64,000 nt of DNA from Ceratothoa steindachneri (Eukaryota; Arthropoda; Malacostraca; Isopoda; Cymothoidae), in assembly GCA_963969495.1 (NCBI GenBank), contig OZ018317.1, positions 219,485,691 to 219,549,690 on the forward strand, read 5' to 3'. A model generated the notes under the pieces. The model was not told where the DNA came from. It searched no databases and worked only from the letters and a program-made list of their open reading frames with translations. Positions 13,301 through 24,766 of this stretch are shown here, piece by piece. Within the stretch, counting starts at the first letter, position 1. Each line of letters begins with the position of its first letter. Both the position numbers and the translations under genes were made by a program.

Positions 13301-16300
13301 TGTTTTTATATTTATTATCATTTAAAGATAATTGATTTACATCTTAAATTTGAAAAAAGAATACACACTCATAGCCTACTTCCAAATGTCATTTTTATTG
13401 AATATAACATCAAAAGTCTTAGCAGGATTCGATAATTTTATTCTCAATTAATTTAAATATGAGAAAAATCCATACAAAAATCGGTTATCCATAAGATATC
13501 GAAGATACCTTTACAAGAAAATTCTTGATCCACTTTTATTCAACAAACCAATTCAGAAACGAACCTCGATTTAGGAAAAAAACATTGTTGCAAATAAGTA
13601 GTAGTCCTTTGTACCTCGTTCAGCCCGCAGAAGGAAGGGGTACCCTGTGTAGCCTGTTACACTTGGTATCTGGAGGATCTGCACATCCTCCCCTCCTGAG
13701 TGCAAATTCTGGAAGCCCCGTCCTCACTGAGTTGACTTGATGGAGCCTGGGTAAGTTGTTAGTGAGTTTCGCCTCGCTCTCGGAGCACCTAGTTTTTCAC
13801 TCTATGACGATCCCTTCAACCTTTTGTATACCTTGATCTGGTACCAGGAAAACTATTCTCACCCGGAGAGAGTGCAAATTAGGTATGCACCGTCACTGCG
13901 TTGAATTTAATTCATTGACGACTGTTGGGAAAGTCGTCGGTGCGCTTCCTTCTCGCTCCCTGTCAACATTCCTTTAAATTTGATCAGCTACCTGATTCAG
14001 AGTTAGAAGCGAGGTTTTGGAACCTTTAACGCCTGCAAGTTTCAAGAGACCAAGCCTAGAACGGTCCTGGACGTTAGAGCGCGAATAATCGGAATATCGG
14101 TTTTGCCCCAATAGCGACTTCTCTTAGTATAATGGGTTGATGATCATCCTGTGGACGTTCTCCGATGCATGAGGCTGTACTGTTTGATCGACGAGCTGGA
14201 GATAGGTGTCCTAAATGTGGATGAGTTTACACATCGCTGCCCGAGAACTGCTTCATTTTCATGTGTCGATCTATCTTTATGCTCTCCAGATAAACAGCCT
14301 GATTTTGGGTGGGGGCTAGTCGATGACCTTCATGGTAGGGATCACTATCACATTCAAATATCATTTTTCGTGGCTGCTGCCGCCTGAGAGCCTCCCCGAG
14401 CGCGATGGTCCGGATTTCAGGAAATGACTGATTTCTCTGCCTCATTCGAGTAGTTTGGGTCGGTAGATGAGGCCGTTGAGTTCTTCTTCGGCAACCTCAT
14501 CGCCGTGGGCCTAACTACTATTCCTAAAACGTCTGGACGTTTTGTACGCCGTCGACTTTTATGGTAGGCAACCAAGTCTGAGGCGGCACTCAAACAGAAG
14601 CGTTATGCCTACATGCGCTATATGCGCCGCCCAAACCATTTTACTGTCGGTGAATTTCGTCGAGCTAGGGCTAGGTTTTGGTATGTTTCGAAGCACGCAC
14701 GCCGCTCTTCCTGGCTGACATACCTGCCGGAAGAGGTTATCGCTACGCTCTACGTAAATGACCTTTCGATCTCTTGACGCAGCCAGGTTGCCAACTCTGC
14801 AACGTCTACTCCAACAAGCATTGAACTACGTCTCTTGATATGACGAAGCTCAAAGGCTTCGGTTTTACTTGGTTAAGTTTAAGGTGGTGCACTTCTGCCG
14901 CCATCCACGGCTCCACCCTGAACTATACTTGTTTTTAAATGTGGTTCGCTGAAAGTAGTGGACTCGCACCGTTTAGTTGGTCCTGTATTTGACCTACGCC
15001 TCGCCTGGGACGCTCATATTCGCAACACTAGGGTTTCCTGTACCAGCAGCATGAGTATTCTTCGTTCTGTAACATTCTGCGCCAGTGCGCTGATAGGGCT
15101 ACTGTCTTACTTTTCTATCAATCCTTTGTTCGTTCGAAGCTCGACTACGGATGTGAGTTTTATGCATCCGCGTCCAACCGTGTATTGCGGAAGTTGTACT
15201 CGATCCACCACACGGGCCTTTTCCTGGCAACCGGTATCTTCCTCCCGTTTCCAATTGAGAGCCTACTTGTCGATGCTGAGTAGATGCGGCTCGCTGTGCG
15301 CCGTGCTTCCTCCAGTCGCCAACAGGTCTCACTGCATCTGCAGCTGATCTTGACGGTGCCTATGCCACCGACAGTCGCCAGTCATGACCTTTGTTTTTAT
15401 GCCTGTGAAACGCCTTCGAGAGCTCGGTGTAGCTTTCTGCCTATTGGCGGACAGTGAATATAGATAGCTCCAATTCCCCGGAGGGGTTCGCTTTCCACGC
15501 CGTATCGACTCTGCTTGAAGTTAGCTTGGCTCTGCCAGGCGCTGCGTCTATATTCACGGCCAAGCTGGTTGAAATACACCGTTCGGTATACGAGATATCG
15601 CGTCGTGCCCGGTTGGCAATTTGATTTATGATCGTGAGCGACTCACAAAGCGACCCTGAATGCTCTCGGCGTATTAGAATCTCCACACCCAATAGTTTGT
15701 GGTATCCGTGACGCCACAGTTTCAGCGAGCCGGACGGATGTCGAGATTATCTTCTGCTGAGTTCCTGGTCTTGTCAAAATTGCGAGGGATGAGGGTGCCA
15801 AACAGTACGCGTGGATTGGACGACCAGACAAGCGTTTGGCTCTTTTTCACACCGACTACTTTGCATGAATCAGAGCACCGCTCTGGGATGTTAGCAAAGA
15901 AGATCAGAGGCGCACCGCCATTTGATGGAACGTTTGGCTATACTTTATTGCGTGGAGTGCGTTGTTCCCCAGCCAATTCGGCACATTCTTTTTGAATATC
16001 CCCAGTCTGCCTATTCTTCGTGCACATTACTTGGAGTCGCTAACGCTTGTCCTTTGTACTTGGAACATATTCGTTTACATAGATTGCGGACTATCTGACT
16101 CTTGGGAGTAGGCTAAGTCCCTCCACTTTATTTTATTCTCTTTTTTTGTAAGTCTTTTGTTCCTGAACCGGGGGGCGCTCCCCCTAACGCCGGAACGTGT
16201 TTCCTTGTTGTTGTTTTTCTCTGTTTTGTTCTCTTGATTTTATTTCCGATTTTTAGAATAGCCTGGTACTAGGTTAGAATTTTAATTACGGTGACTTATG

Positions 16301-16992
16301 CCCTTGAATGCCTTCGCCAGATGTGCCAATTTGAAAAGAAATCCTTTTGTGCTGCAATGAAAACTATCAGTGGATGACTAACGTGTTTTGCAATCGCATT
16401 TTAATTATATAGACATCATTATACCTCAAATACTCTGTATGTAGGGTAAATTTGAATTGCTAGTTACTACTACTTTAAGGGGGCTGGGGAGGGGGGCGAA
16501 TTTGTACTCTTGAATTTGGATGCACTTTTGCACGTTTGTTTCAGGACGTTTGTAGGCAGTTTCAGGAGAGTTGTGCGCCCTCTCAACCTAACAACCTAAT
16601 TAGTCTCCTCTGTTGGCTTCTTAACTATGTAAAGTCCACACACGTTCACATCACCTAACTTTACCGCTTTCACCACGAAATGCCTAACTAAAAAACGCGC
16701 CAATCATTAAAAAAACAACAATTAATTTTCCCCTTCGTGGAATGTGTGGTGTGGACCCGTGAGCTATTAATGACCCCGTAGGACTTCGGTTTGTCCCAGT
16801 GGCAATTTTTTTCATTGGTAATTTGTTTTTCAGGGTGATTCCGGTGGCCCCATGGTGATTTACCACGAGAATCGGTGGCAACTTGCTGGCATTATATCTT
16901 GGGGAATCGGTTGCGCTGTGCCCAACCAACCGGGCGTCTATACACGTATATCGGAATTTAGAGATTGGATAAATAAAATTATAATATTCTAG
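4241..16992 (+). CDS. Trypsin-like serine protease (Stubble-type), 5 exons, 5' incomplete
   Basis: Exons are 4241-4341, 5218-5370, 5581-5696, 6722-6876 and 16834-16992. They total 684 nt, giving 227 residues plus a TAG stop at 16990-16992. Every intron has GT..AG ends and the phases (2, 2, 1, 0) join without a frame break. The product is an S1-family peptidase. His is in TAAHC, Asp in YDLALL and Ser in GDSGGP. The residue six before the Ser is Asp (DSCEGDS), and Gly flanks the pocket (SWG, PGVY), so Arg/Lys specificity is expected. The Cys in IPICIP usually bonds to an N-terminal regulatory chain, which suggests a secreted two-chain zymogen. That chain, the signal peptide and the IVGG-type activation site are not in the window. 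Family resemblance is to arthropod Stubble-like proteases (from memory of the family). An AATAAA lies at 17626, about 640 bp after the stop, and is only a weak polyadenylation candidate. Confidence 0.92.
5218..5370 (+). CDS. Protease exon with catalytic Asp
   Basis: The acceptor is TTGCAG|CATCG and the donor is TGAG|GTATCG. The exon reads through GEYDLG and VERRVQ to FEYDLALL, which contains the catalytic Asp of the triad. It starts and ends in phase 2 and matches both neighbours. Confidence 0.92.
5581..5696 (+). CDS. Protease exon with IPICIP and VTGWG
   Basis: The acceptor is TATCGCAG|GTTCG and the donor is GAAG|GTACGG. It encodes the [14 protein letters not shown] segment and the VTGWGRL motif. 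The Cys in PICIP is the one that normally bonds the protease domain to its propeptide chain. The exon enters in phase 2 and leaves in phase 1. Confidence 0.92.
5761..5860 (+). repeat. 5S rRNA-derived SINE-like sequence (SINE3 type)
   Basis: This intronic stretch resembles the internal promoter half of 5S rRNA. CCGAT..CTAAGTTAAGCGAC corresponds to box A, ATCGGG follows, and GGTTAGTCACTGGATG..GACC corresponds to box C. The 5' third of a 5S gene is poorly conserved. The 3' part (GTGACGGCC) diverges and is followed by an AT-rich tail up to about 5990. A 5S pseudogene is the alternative to a SINE3-type retroposon. It lies in intron 3 of the protease in sense orientation. Confidence 0.6.
6722..6876 (+). 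CDS. Protease exon with S1 specificity residue
   Basis: The acceptor is TTTCGTAG|ACGGG and the donor is TGAA|GTAAGT. It encodes [27 protein letters not shown] and [15 protein letters not shown]. It ends exactly before GDSGGP, in phase 0, and contains the specificity-pocket Asp (QDSCE) and the C168-C182 pair. Confidence 0.92.
7548..9953 (+). mobile_element. LINE family A, copy 2 (5' UTR joined to RNase H end)
   Basis: The 5' UTR (7548 to about 8260) aligns with those at 201 and 18962. Around 8590 the sequence changes to the end of RT and the RNase H region, so about 4 kb of the element is missing. Decayed coding runs 8590-9775 and includes VYTDG-like, [29 protein letters not shown] and [17 protein letters not shown], with a stop in FC-stop-VPGH. 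The 3' end is GGCAGCCGCCAGATGAG, without a poly(A). It sits in the protease's last intron in sense orientation. Confidence 0.82.
9955..10305 (-). mobile_element. Inverted LINE A fragment (endonuclease-RT linker)
   Basis: The minus strand encodes [26 protein letters not shown] and [21 protein letters not shown]. This matches the segment at about 21975-22260 of the long copy on the + strand. It abuts the 3' end of copy 2 head-on. It may be a separate insertion or a rearrangement of copy 2. Confidence 0.75.
10890..12305 (+). mobile_element. Decayed hAT transposase (SCAND3/ZBED5-like)
   Basis: 10950-11240 reads [39 protein letters not shown] and [12 protein letters not shown], the order found in SCAND3/ZBED5-type hAT transposases. 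[10 protein letters not shown] follows in another frame. 12180-12300 reads [30 protein letters not shown], the C-terminal hAT dimerisation region. Many stops and frameshifts separate the pieces, so it is inactive. Terminal repeats were not found. It lies in the protease's last intron. Confidence 0.72.
14145..16340 (+). mobile_element. LINE family A, copy 3 (heavily decayed)
   Basis: Starts inside the endonuclease domain ([13 protein letters not shown], matching 21575) and runs to 14727. It then jumps to the RT motif C area ([17 protein letters not shown]), so about 1 kb of RT is missing. The RNase H remnant (VSDSQS-like, IIFC-stop-VPG) and Cys-rich tail end in a 3' UTR with the family end near 16320. 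Stops are frequent. This is the most diverged of the long copies, which suggests it is the oldest. Confidence 0.78.
16834..16992 (+). CDS. Terminal protease exon with catalytic Ser
   Basis: The acceptor TTTTTCAG|GGTGAT sits almost 10 kb downstream of the previous donor. The exon reads [10 protein letters not shown], then [25 protein letters not shown] and ends KIIIF-stop. Frame and motif order fit the previous exon exactly, so the interrupting 10 kb is an intron, not the end of the gene. Confidence 0.92.
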   Translation, partial: GDSGGPMVIYHENRWQLAGIISWGIGCAVPNQPGVYTRISEFRDWINKIIIF

Positions 16993-17448
16993 TTATTTAA
17001 TTATTTATTACTTTTAAACCTTGTTAATTTGTTATAATGTGCTAAGTTTATCCATTTTTAGTGTATTGTCACTCGTTTCTTTGAGATCTAATCATATCAT
17101 TTGAGAATAGAATTTTTTATAATTTTTCTCTTGAGTTCCAGGATGAGGGGGGGGGGAGGCACATGGATTCCTTTAAGCAACTCGCTATGTTGAAATTAAA
17201 TCCATCATGTGACCAGATAAAGTTAACTAGAGAACTAAATTACCTGTTTTTCTTTCATTTATGGCTGCGTTGCCAATCGAAATATTCACCAAAAAGGGAT
17301 TGTGGGATAATCTTGGACGAGAAATCATTCACTTTTTTTTTTATCTAAAGACGATATTCGGATAATTTATACGGTTTGTAATTTATTTATTACGTTAGCG
17401 GCATTAATGATTAATTAGTAGTTATCTCTTGACTGGTAGTCTCAACTG

Positions 17449-17500
<52 letters not shown>

Positions 17501-17990
17501 TTAATAGGTCAGTTATACTACTTTGTAAATGCATTTAACAAGTCAAGTGTACCAAGTGTACTCGACGTGTACATAAATATTGTAATGTACAGTGACCCAC
17601 TCATGTGTAATTATTATTTATACTTAATAAAACTATAATTTTGTTTGTCTTTGGTTAAATGGAAAGTCCTTTAATTCATTTAGATCAAATTGAAGCAATG
17701 TGGATTTTATCTCAATTGGATGCTACTGTTCAGTTCGCCATAAATGCGAAGGAATTTTTTCGATCAAAAAAGAGTGAGGGTATTCAATGCGAAATTAATT
17801 ATCTACCAGAGCGTCATCAATTGGAGCTAAAATGGGCGGGAGAAAGGGCATTTTGAAGATCGGATAATCAGCAACAGTGACTCCCTCAGAGCATCAATAA
17901 AGGGGATGTGAATAGACATAGACAGAAAAGATAAACTAATAAGTATACAAAAACGCTTCATATTTTAAAATACTCTGAATTTCTACTTGG
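16993..17990. other. AT-rich spacer after the protease
   Basis: Contains the likely 3' UTR, a (TA)n run at 17451-17497 and a possible AATAAA at 17626-17631. A 65-codon open frame at 17659-17856 has no recognisable features. No gene is called. Confidence 0.5.
17451..17497. repeat. (TA)n microsatellite
   Basis: An uninterrupted AT dinucleotide run of about 47 bp downstream of the protease stop codon. Confidence 0.97.
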
Positions 17991-18359
17991 AGCATGGGAG
18001 GAGACATGTTTCAGAAAAGAACAGCACAATTGAACAGAGTCAAAGGATGCTTTTGAAAATGCTCCATACTGGTACATATGTTTGAAGGAGAGGCCCAGTG
18101 GGGTGGACATGTTGAAGAAAAGAAAAGCACGACAGGGGACGTCAGCGGGAGAGAGTCGCTCATTCTGAGTGTTAGGGGTTTTGCCATGAACGCTAGCCTG
18201 TCAAAGGGCGCTGCAGATGGAGTTGAAATTAAGCTCATATAAATTTCAGTTGTTAGTGTATGTTGTATGAAAGTGGCAAGACTACTCACCGCATTAAGGC
18301 TGTTGAAGGGTAATGGACGAAAAGAGCTGGCCACTCCAAATTATGGATGGCTGGAGTGA

Positions 18360-18950
18360 CTAAGTTGATGGGAAAGACGAACAATACAGCTGGCACCCAT
18401 AATATAATCTAGATTGGGCAGACACTGTCCACAAGGTGCGTGTCACTACCCCATAACGTATTGGAGAAAACCTTCAAATGGCTAAGTGCTTTCATGCAGT
18501 GAACATATTGTTGCGTAAATGGGGTAACTATGTGAATTTATAGTAGATAACCCATGTAAGCAGCGTGCGGCCGATGGAAGCCGCGGAGCCGCACAGAAGG
18601 GATATCCACGAGGAAGGTAGCCAAACCTCCGTCAGGGAGAGAACAAAGTAGACCGTTAATAGCAGTGGTAAAACATGCGACGCTTAAGACGGTACCTTAT
18701 GGAATACCTTTTGTCCTGCATCTTCATGAGCTAGTAGATATTACGGATGTGAACCTTATAACTACGGGAAGATAAAACCTGTCGATAAAATTAGGTAATG
18801 GGACCATCATTTCCTTGCCATATTCATGCTGCAAGATACCAGACCACCAGCTGGCATCATAGGCATTCTCTGTGTCGAAGAAGAGCGCGAGAATCTCTTT
18901 GGACAAAGCCTTCTCACGCAAAGTTCTCGAAGGAAACGAGTAGGTCCATT
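18360..18950 (-). mobile_element. LINE B reverse transcriptase remnant, 3' part
   Basis: The minus strand reads TMDLLVSFENFA, FFDTENAYDASW (RT motif A) and, after a stop, GIP-stop-GTVLSV and FLVDI (RT motif C with the second Asp lost). SNTLWGSD follows near 18430. The 5' half of the same RT lies at 24997-25220, beyond the inserted LINE A copy. Sequence down to about 17990 may continue this element but is too decayed to assign. Confidence 0.7.
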
Positions 18951-18961
18951 GTGTAATGGTG
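18951..18961. repeat. Target-site duplication, left copy
   Basis: GTGTAATGGTG immediately before the start of the long LINE A copy. The right partner, GTGCTATGGTG, is at 24986-24996. Nine of eleven bases agree, and removing the insert plus one copy restores the frame of LINE B. Confidence 0.7.
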
Positions 18962-19628
18962 CTCCCGTAAGGGGTGCAGCGATTTGCCATCCTGGCCACC
19001 GTACTGACAGGATCTAGCGCTCCGTCCGGCCCAAGCTTAGCGTCTCTTCATTCCTTCAGATAGCCTATATTTCTCCCCTACTTCGTCGATCTTCATACAA
19101 CCTCTCCTACAACTTTCTCTGTTCGGCCTCTAATTTCACAGGGTAGATGATGACCTTCTTCTCAGCCAACCGCCCCGGATCGGGGTTGAGGGGGGGAGGA
19201 GACAATGTGCCCTAACCCCTGAGCTCCGGTCTGGGGTGGTTGGTTATTACCAACCTGCTTCATCCCCACCAATACCTTCCTCACATCCTTTTTCCTTACC
19301 TCTTCACACTCTATCAATTTTACGCCGCCTCCATGTCGATGATCTGCCAGGCCACTAGGCGGGAGGGGTGGTCCTGAATAGCAGCACCTGGCTCTGCCAG
19401 GCTTGTAAGCACCTCTTGCAGTGCGGGCAAATGCGGGAGGTGATGAGCTATTGCTTCCCGTGAAAAAAATAGGGTCAACATGCCATGTATAAAGAATAAA
19501 AAAAAAAACACTTAACTTCCCCTGTTCCATCGATGGAGCCGCTCTCGGGCAGCTCCACGAAAAAAATAAGGAGCCCCCCTCCTGTGCTTGCGCAGGGGAC
19601 CAATCGAAACACCTTTGGTCTTAGTCGG

Positions 19629-20671
19629 AGCCCCCAACTAAGACCAAAAGTGCACAGAGCGGAGCCTCGATAACGTCGGGGCCCCTCATTCAGAGGAAAC
19701 CTGGCGTTTTCGAGCCCACTGGCTTCAAAAGCTTCCTCGTTTTTTGCTCCACTGATAGCACATTGTTGCTCAAGGGCAACATGATCCATCAGAGGAGAGG
19801 ATTAACTAGTGCAATTGGTAGAGAGCCGAAGGTGACCCGTTTCTCGGACGGGAGCCATCTGGCGAAAGCGGCGAATCCCGCCGAGGCGGCCAAGATAAGT
19901 GCTCTTCGGACACTTCATGGCACCCCGGTGAGTGTGACGCCGCACTCTACCATGAACTTTGTGAAAGGAGTAGTTTATGCGAGGGAACTCGTTGACTACT
20001 CCTTCGAGGACATCACCTTAGAGCTGGCCGACAATGGGGCGGTCAAGGTTGAACGTGTGATGAGAAAACAGGGAGGGGCCTCGAGACCTTCCCCTACACT
20101 CTTCGTCACGTTCGACTGTGACGAGCTCCCTGAGTCGGTGCGTGCCGGTTGGTACCGCTACCGCGTGAAGGCATTCGTGCCACTGCCGCGGCGGTGCTAT
20201 TACTGTCACCGCTTCGGCCATACGAATCGCTCATGTATACGTGCAAAGTCGGGGTCACCCAAAGTCTGTGTAAATGGCTCCAAGGCCGCACACGATATGT
20301 CTAAATCGTGTGTGGCAAAGAGTGTCAATTGCGGAGAGCCACACCCTGCTTCTTCGAAGCAATATGGTGCATATCTCCTTGAGAAAAAAATCCTGGACTT
20401 TCAGGCCAAGGATCGAGTCTCATTCTTCGAGGCTAAGGACTTGGTCATGGCGCGCCCGGCTCTGCCTGGGACGTCATATGCCTCAATAGTTAGAAAGGAA
20501 CCCTCTGCTCCTGGCCCATCTAGGCCAACGAACACGGTTGTTTCCGCGCCTATTCGGAGCCCTCCTAAGGGCTCTACTCTACCCAAGCGCTCCCCTGGCA
20601 AAGCTGGCGGTAAAAAGGGTTCATACCCTGCCCGGCTAAAACCAGTGCTTCCCCCTCTTTCCCCAGCGTGA
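19629..20671 (+). CDS. LINE A ORF1 (gag-like, zinc knuckle)
   Basis: An open frame of about 347 codons runs from just after a TAG (19626) to the stop at 20669-20671. The first ATG is at 19779, and the frame upstream (KPGVFEPTGFKSFLVF) looks coding, so the true start is uncertain. Features are PKVTRFSDGSHL, VTPHSTMNFVKGVVYARELV, GWYRYRVKAFVPLPRRC, then a CCHC knuckle CYYCHRFGHTNRSC. The following knuckles are degraded (CVNGSKAAHDMSKSC, where the second Cys is Gly). The C-terminus is rich in Pro, Ser and Lys. The arrangement matches ORF1 of I- and Jockey-type LINEs, which binds element RNA. It has no internal stop, unlike ORF2 of the same copy. Confidence 0.75.
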
Positions 20672-21129
20672 ACGTTTTCCGTAAGGCGAAACGGCCCCGC
20701 ACCTCCACCGAGTCGTTAGACTCAGAGGAGGCAACACCCCTGAAGTTGGGAACCAGGCCATCTTCCGGGGTTCCTAAAGCTGTCCCTCGAAAGGAGGACA
20801 GCTCCTTCGCCCACGCCTAGTGGTGGGCTGAGTGGCTCGTAGACGGTGGTTCCTCAGAAAGAGGGCGCCCCGCCTCCGAAGCCGCAACGCCCGCCTAAGG
20901 TTTCGAGGCGAAGGGAGGAAAACACTCGCATGGCGAGCTCCACCTCCCCCAATAAGTTCTCGAAGGCGACAGCGCCTTCAGCGCTTTGTGTGGCCAACAG
21001 CACCCGGGGTTCTGCCTCCGGGAAGCGTACAGCCATTTCCGTGATGGTCTTTTGTTCGAAGAAGGCCCCCCGCGTCTCCTCCGAGCTAGGCCTGGAGGGC
21101 ATATTCCTTCAATAGGATTGCCGTGGACT

Positions 21130-24100
21130 CCGGGTCACCTGGGAGGAGCTGCGGAGGTTTGTCTCGTCCCGTTTCCCGTTAGCTATTTTTATACAGGAGA
21201 CGATGCTAGGCACGTGCTCCTGCCCACCTTCCCGGGGTATAAGGGTCTTGCGACCCCACCACCACAATATAGCTAGGCTGGGGGATGCGCGGTTTCCCCC
21301 TGGCATGATGTTTCCGTTCTTTCTTTCACTTTAGAACCTCTTTTCAGGAAGTGGTTGTGCAGCTTCACCTGCATAGGAGGTATACTATCATTTCTGAGTA
21401 CATTCCACCGTCAGCTGACTTCGACGCGGGAGACTTCCTCCGCGTCGTGGCACGGTTGCCGAGGCCCTATCTCTTGCTTGGAGTTCTGAATGGCAGGCAT
21501 CCTCTCTGGGGAGATTACTCCATAAATCCCAGGGGAAAAGTCCTTGCCGATCTGATCGAAGAGCTTAAGATGGGTGTCCAAAATGTGGATGAGTTTACGC
21601 ATCACTGCCCGTGAAAAGCTTCATTTTCTTGCCTTGATCTATCTTTGTGCTCATCGGATGCACAGCCTGATTTTCATTGGGGGGGGGGGATGACCTCCAT
21701 GGTAGTGATCACTTTCCTATTCAAATATCATTTCCAGGCAACTGCCGCCTAAGAGCCCAACTCGGTGGTGCTTGGCGCGGGCGCGGTGGCCTGAATTTCA
21801 GGAAATGACTGAATTCTCTATCTCACTCGAGGAGTTTAGTTCGTTAGATGAAGCCGTTGAGTTCTTCTCCGGCAACCTCATCACCGTGGGCCTGACTACT
21901 ATTCCCAGAACGTCTGGCCGTTTTGCACGCAAACCACTCCATTGGTGGTCTGCCGAGTGTGAGACGGCCCTCAAACAGAAGCGTTATGCCTACATGCGCT
22001 ATAAGCGTCGCCCAAACGATTTCACTGTGGGTGAAATTCGTCGGGCTAGGGCTAGGTTCCAGGATATTTCGAAGCACGCCCGCCGCTCTTCTTTTTGAGC
22101 ATACGTGTCTTCACTTAACGGGATGACCCCTTTAGCTGAGGTGTGGAAGCGAGTCAAAAGGATTCGGGGCAAGTTCTCGCAGGCCCCCCCTCCTCCCGTT
22201 CTCCAGGAGAAAGGGACCACAATCTCGGACCCCGAGTCCGTGGCGAAATCCTTAGCGACTGCTTTTTTCGCATTTTCTAGCCGTGATGCTGCTCTGCCAG
22301 CATTCAATGCACGTCGTGATGTCGCGGAAGGCTGCTGGCTGGACTTTAACTCGAGAAGCGGAGAACCCTTCAGCAACAGGTTTTCTGGGAGTGAGTTGCT
22401 CTCCGCTCTTGCTTCGTGCGAGGACACCGCCCATGGACCGAACGATGTCTCGTACGCCATGCTTCGACACCTGGATGAGCAAGCCATGGCTTTTCTGTTA
22501 GATTTGTTCAACAGGATCTAGGTGGAGGGTCTTCTCTTAGATTCCTGGCAAATGGCTACTGTGCTCGCCTTTCGCAAACCGGAGAGAGATCACTCTACTC
22601 CGACCGGTTTACGCCCAATCTCTCTGACCTCTTGCGTGTGCAAGTTGATGGAGAAATTGGTCAATGTTAGATTAACCTTTTTCCAAGACAGCGGAGGCCA
22701 TCTGTCTTCTGCACAGTGCGGCTTCCGCAAGTTCCAATCCACGTCGGATGCTCTGCTCCAACTGGAAAATGCCATGTGCAAGGCCTCCTTCGTAGACAGC
22801 ACTACGCCACGGTGTTTTCAATCTGGAGAAGGCCTATAATAACACGTGACGATACGGTATCAGGGAGATTATCCACACGATGATGGCGAGGGGACGCCTC
22901 CCAAAGTTTATATCTGAATTCTTGCGAGATCGTCGATTCTGCGTAAGGATGAGGGAAGCCCTTTCCGGCTTAAAGGAGCAGGAAGAGGGTGTCCCGCAGG
23001 GAAGTTTCCTCCGTGTCACACTCTTTGCCCTGAGCATCAACGGCATCACCTCGGTGCTGCCGGAAGATGTTCTCGCTACGCTCTACGTTGCCCACCTTTC
23101 GATCTCTTTTGGCGCGGCCCAGATGCCAACTCTCGAGCGTCGACTCCAACAGGCATTGCACCGCGTCTCTCGCTATCCCGAAGCGCACAGGTTTCGGTTT
23201 TCTTTTGGCCAAGACTAAGGTGGTGCACTTTTGCCGCCATCCACGGCTGGTTGTGGTTGAGTCGCACCGTTTCCTTGGTCTTTTATTCGACCGACCCCTC
23301 ACATGGGAGGCTCATATTCGCAACACTAGGGTCTCCTCTACCAGCACCATGAGTATTCTTCGTTCTGTAACATTCAGCGCTTAGAGCGCTGATAGGGCTA
23401 CTGCCCTACTTTTTTACCGATCCTTTGTTCGTTTGAAGCTCGACTACGGATGCGAGTTTTATGCATCCGCAGCCGAGCGTTTATTGCGGAAGGTAGATTT
23501 GATCCACCACATGGCCTCCACCTTGCGACCGGTGCCTTCCGCACTTCCCATTAAGAGCCTGTTGGTCGATGCTGGGGAGATGCCACTCGCTCTGCGCCGC
23601 GTGCAGTGCATCACTCGCCTGAAAGCGCGAGCACGGCGCCTCCCTCAGTCGCCAACAGCTTTCACTGCATCCGCAGCTGATCTCGACGGTGCCTATGCCG
23701 CCGAGAGACGCCAGTCATACCCTAAGCCCTTTGGGTTTAGGGCCAGGAAACTCCTAGAACTAGATATAGCTCTCGGGCCGGTGGCGCCCCTGGCTCTGCC
23801 CAGGACGCCACCCTGGAGGGCGACACATTTTGCAATTTGTCGCCACGCCTCTGCTCCCAAAGCTTGTACAGCGCCGGGAGTATTGCGTTAGACCTTTTTG
23901 GAGCACACCGTGTCACGCTGGAACCGTGCCAGTGTGTACGGATGGCTCCACCCCGAAGAGGGGGTTAGCTTCCACGCCATATCCCCTCTGTTTGAAGTCA
24001 GCGGGGCTCTGCCAGGCGCTGTGTCTGTCTTCACGGCCGAGCTGGTGGCAATACACCACTCGCTCCGTGAGATTACATGACGTGCCCGGTTCGGAGACTG

Positions 24101-24766
24101 GATTGTGATCTATAGCGACTCACAAAGCGCCCTGAGTGCTATCGGGGCATTGGAATCTCCGCATCCCCTGGTTCGCGATATCCGTAACGCTACGGTTTTG
24201 GTGTGCCGGGCGGATGTCGAGATTATCTTCTGCTGGGTTCCTGGACATATAGGAATTGCGGGGAATGAGCGCGCCGATTGTGGCACCAAAGAGTCCGCGA
24301 GGACTCTGCGACCCGACCAGCGTTTCGCTCTTTCTCACACCGACTACATGGCAGGAATCCGGGCAGCTCTTCGGACTGTTGGCAAAGAAGATGGGAGACG
24401 GTAAAAGGAAACTTAAAGTTACGTGTTATTGCGCCGTGACTGTTCCCATGGACCTATCCCTCAATCCCGCCACGGCTTCAGGTCGCTTTCTGTTGTCTCC
24501 GAATCGGACACACTCGTGTGACGCATCGCTATTTGTTGGATGGCTCGACTGTGCGCTATTGTAACGACTGCATCGTCTCCCAGACTGTTCGGCACATTCC
24601 TTTCGAATGCCCCAGTCTGGATGATCTTCGCGCACGATACCTGTCCCGGTACCGGGATGGGTGGGGTCGCTACCGCCTGTCCCTTGTACTCGGGACAGAT
24701 TCGTGCACACCGACATGTGGACTTTTAGACTTTTTGGAGGAGGCTGGCCTTGTACTTATTATTTAA
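21130..24766 (+). pseudogene. LINE A copy 4 ORF2 remnant: endonuclease, RT, RNase H
   Basis: The endonuclease part includes IISEYIPPSADF and PYLLLGVLNGRHPLWGD. The usual GDFN catalytic Asp is Val here. RT runs from about 22400 to 23200. Motif A reads FNLEKAYNNT and motif C reads YVAHLSISFG, so catalytic Asp residues are lost at both. RNase H (about 23930-24330) has [19 protein letters not shown] and [17 protein letters not shown]. The tail is CNDCIVSQTVRHIPFEC. Frameshifts and stops (for example TGA at 22096 and TAG at 22519) break it throughout. Confidence 0.85.

Larger units (their letters stand above)
6877..16833 (+). other. Giant, transposon-filled last intron of the protease
   Basis: This 9957-bp GT..AG intron holds two damaged sense-oriented LINE A copies (7548-9953 and 14145-16340), an antisense LINE A piece (9955-10305) and a decayed hAT transposase (10890-12305). 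The remainder is AT-rich with no further gene seen, including 6877-7547, 10320-10880, 12310-14140 and 16345-16833. Confidence 0.85.
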
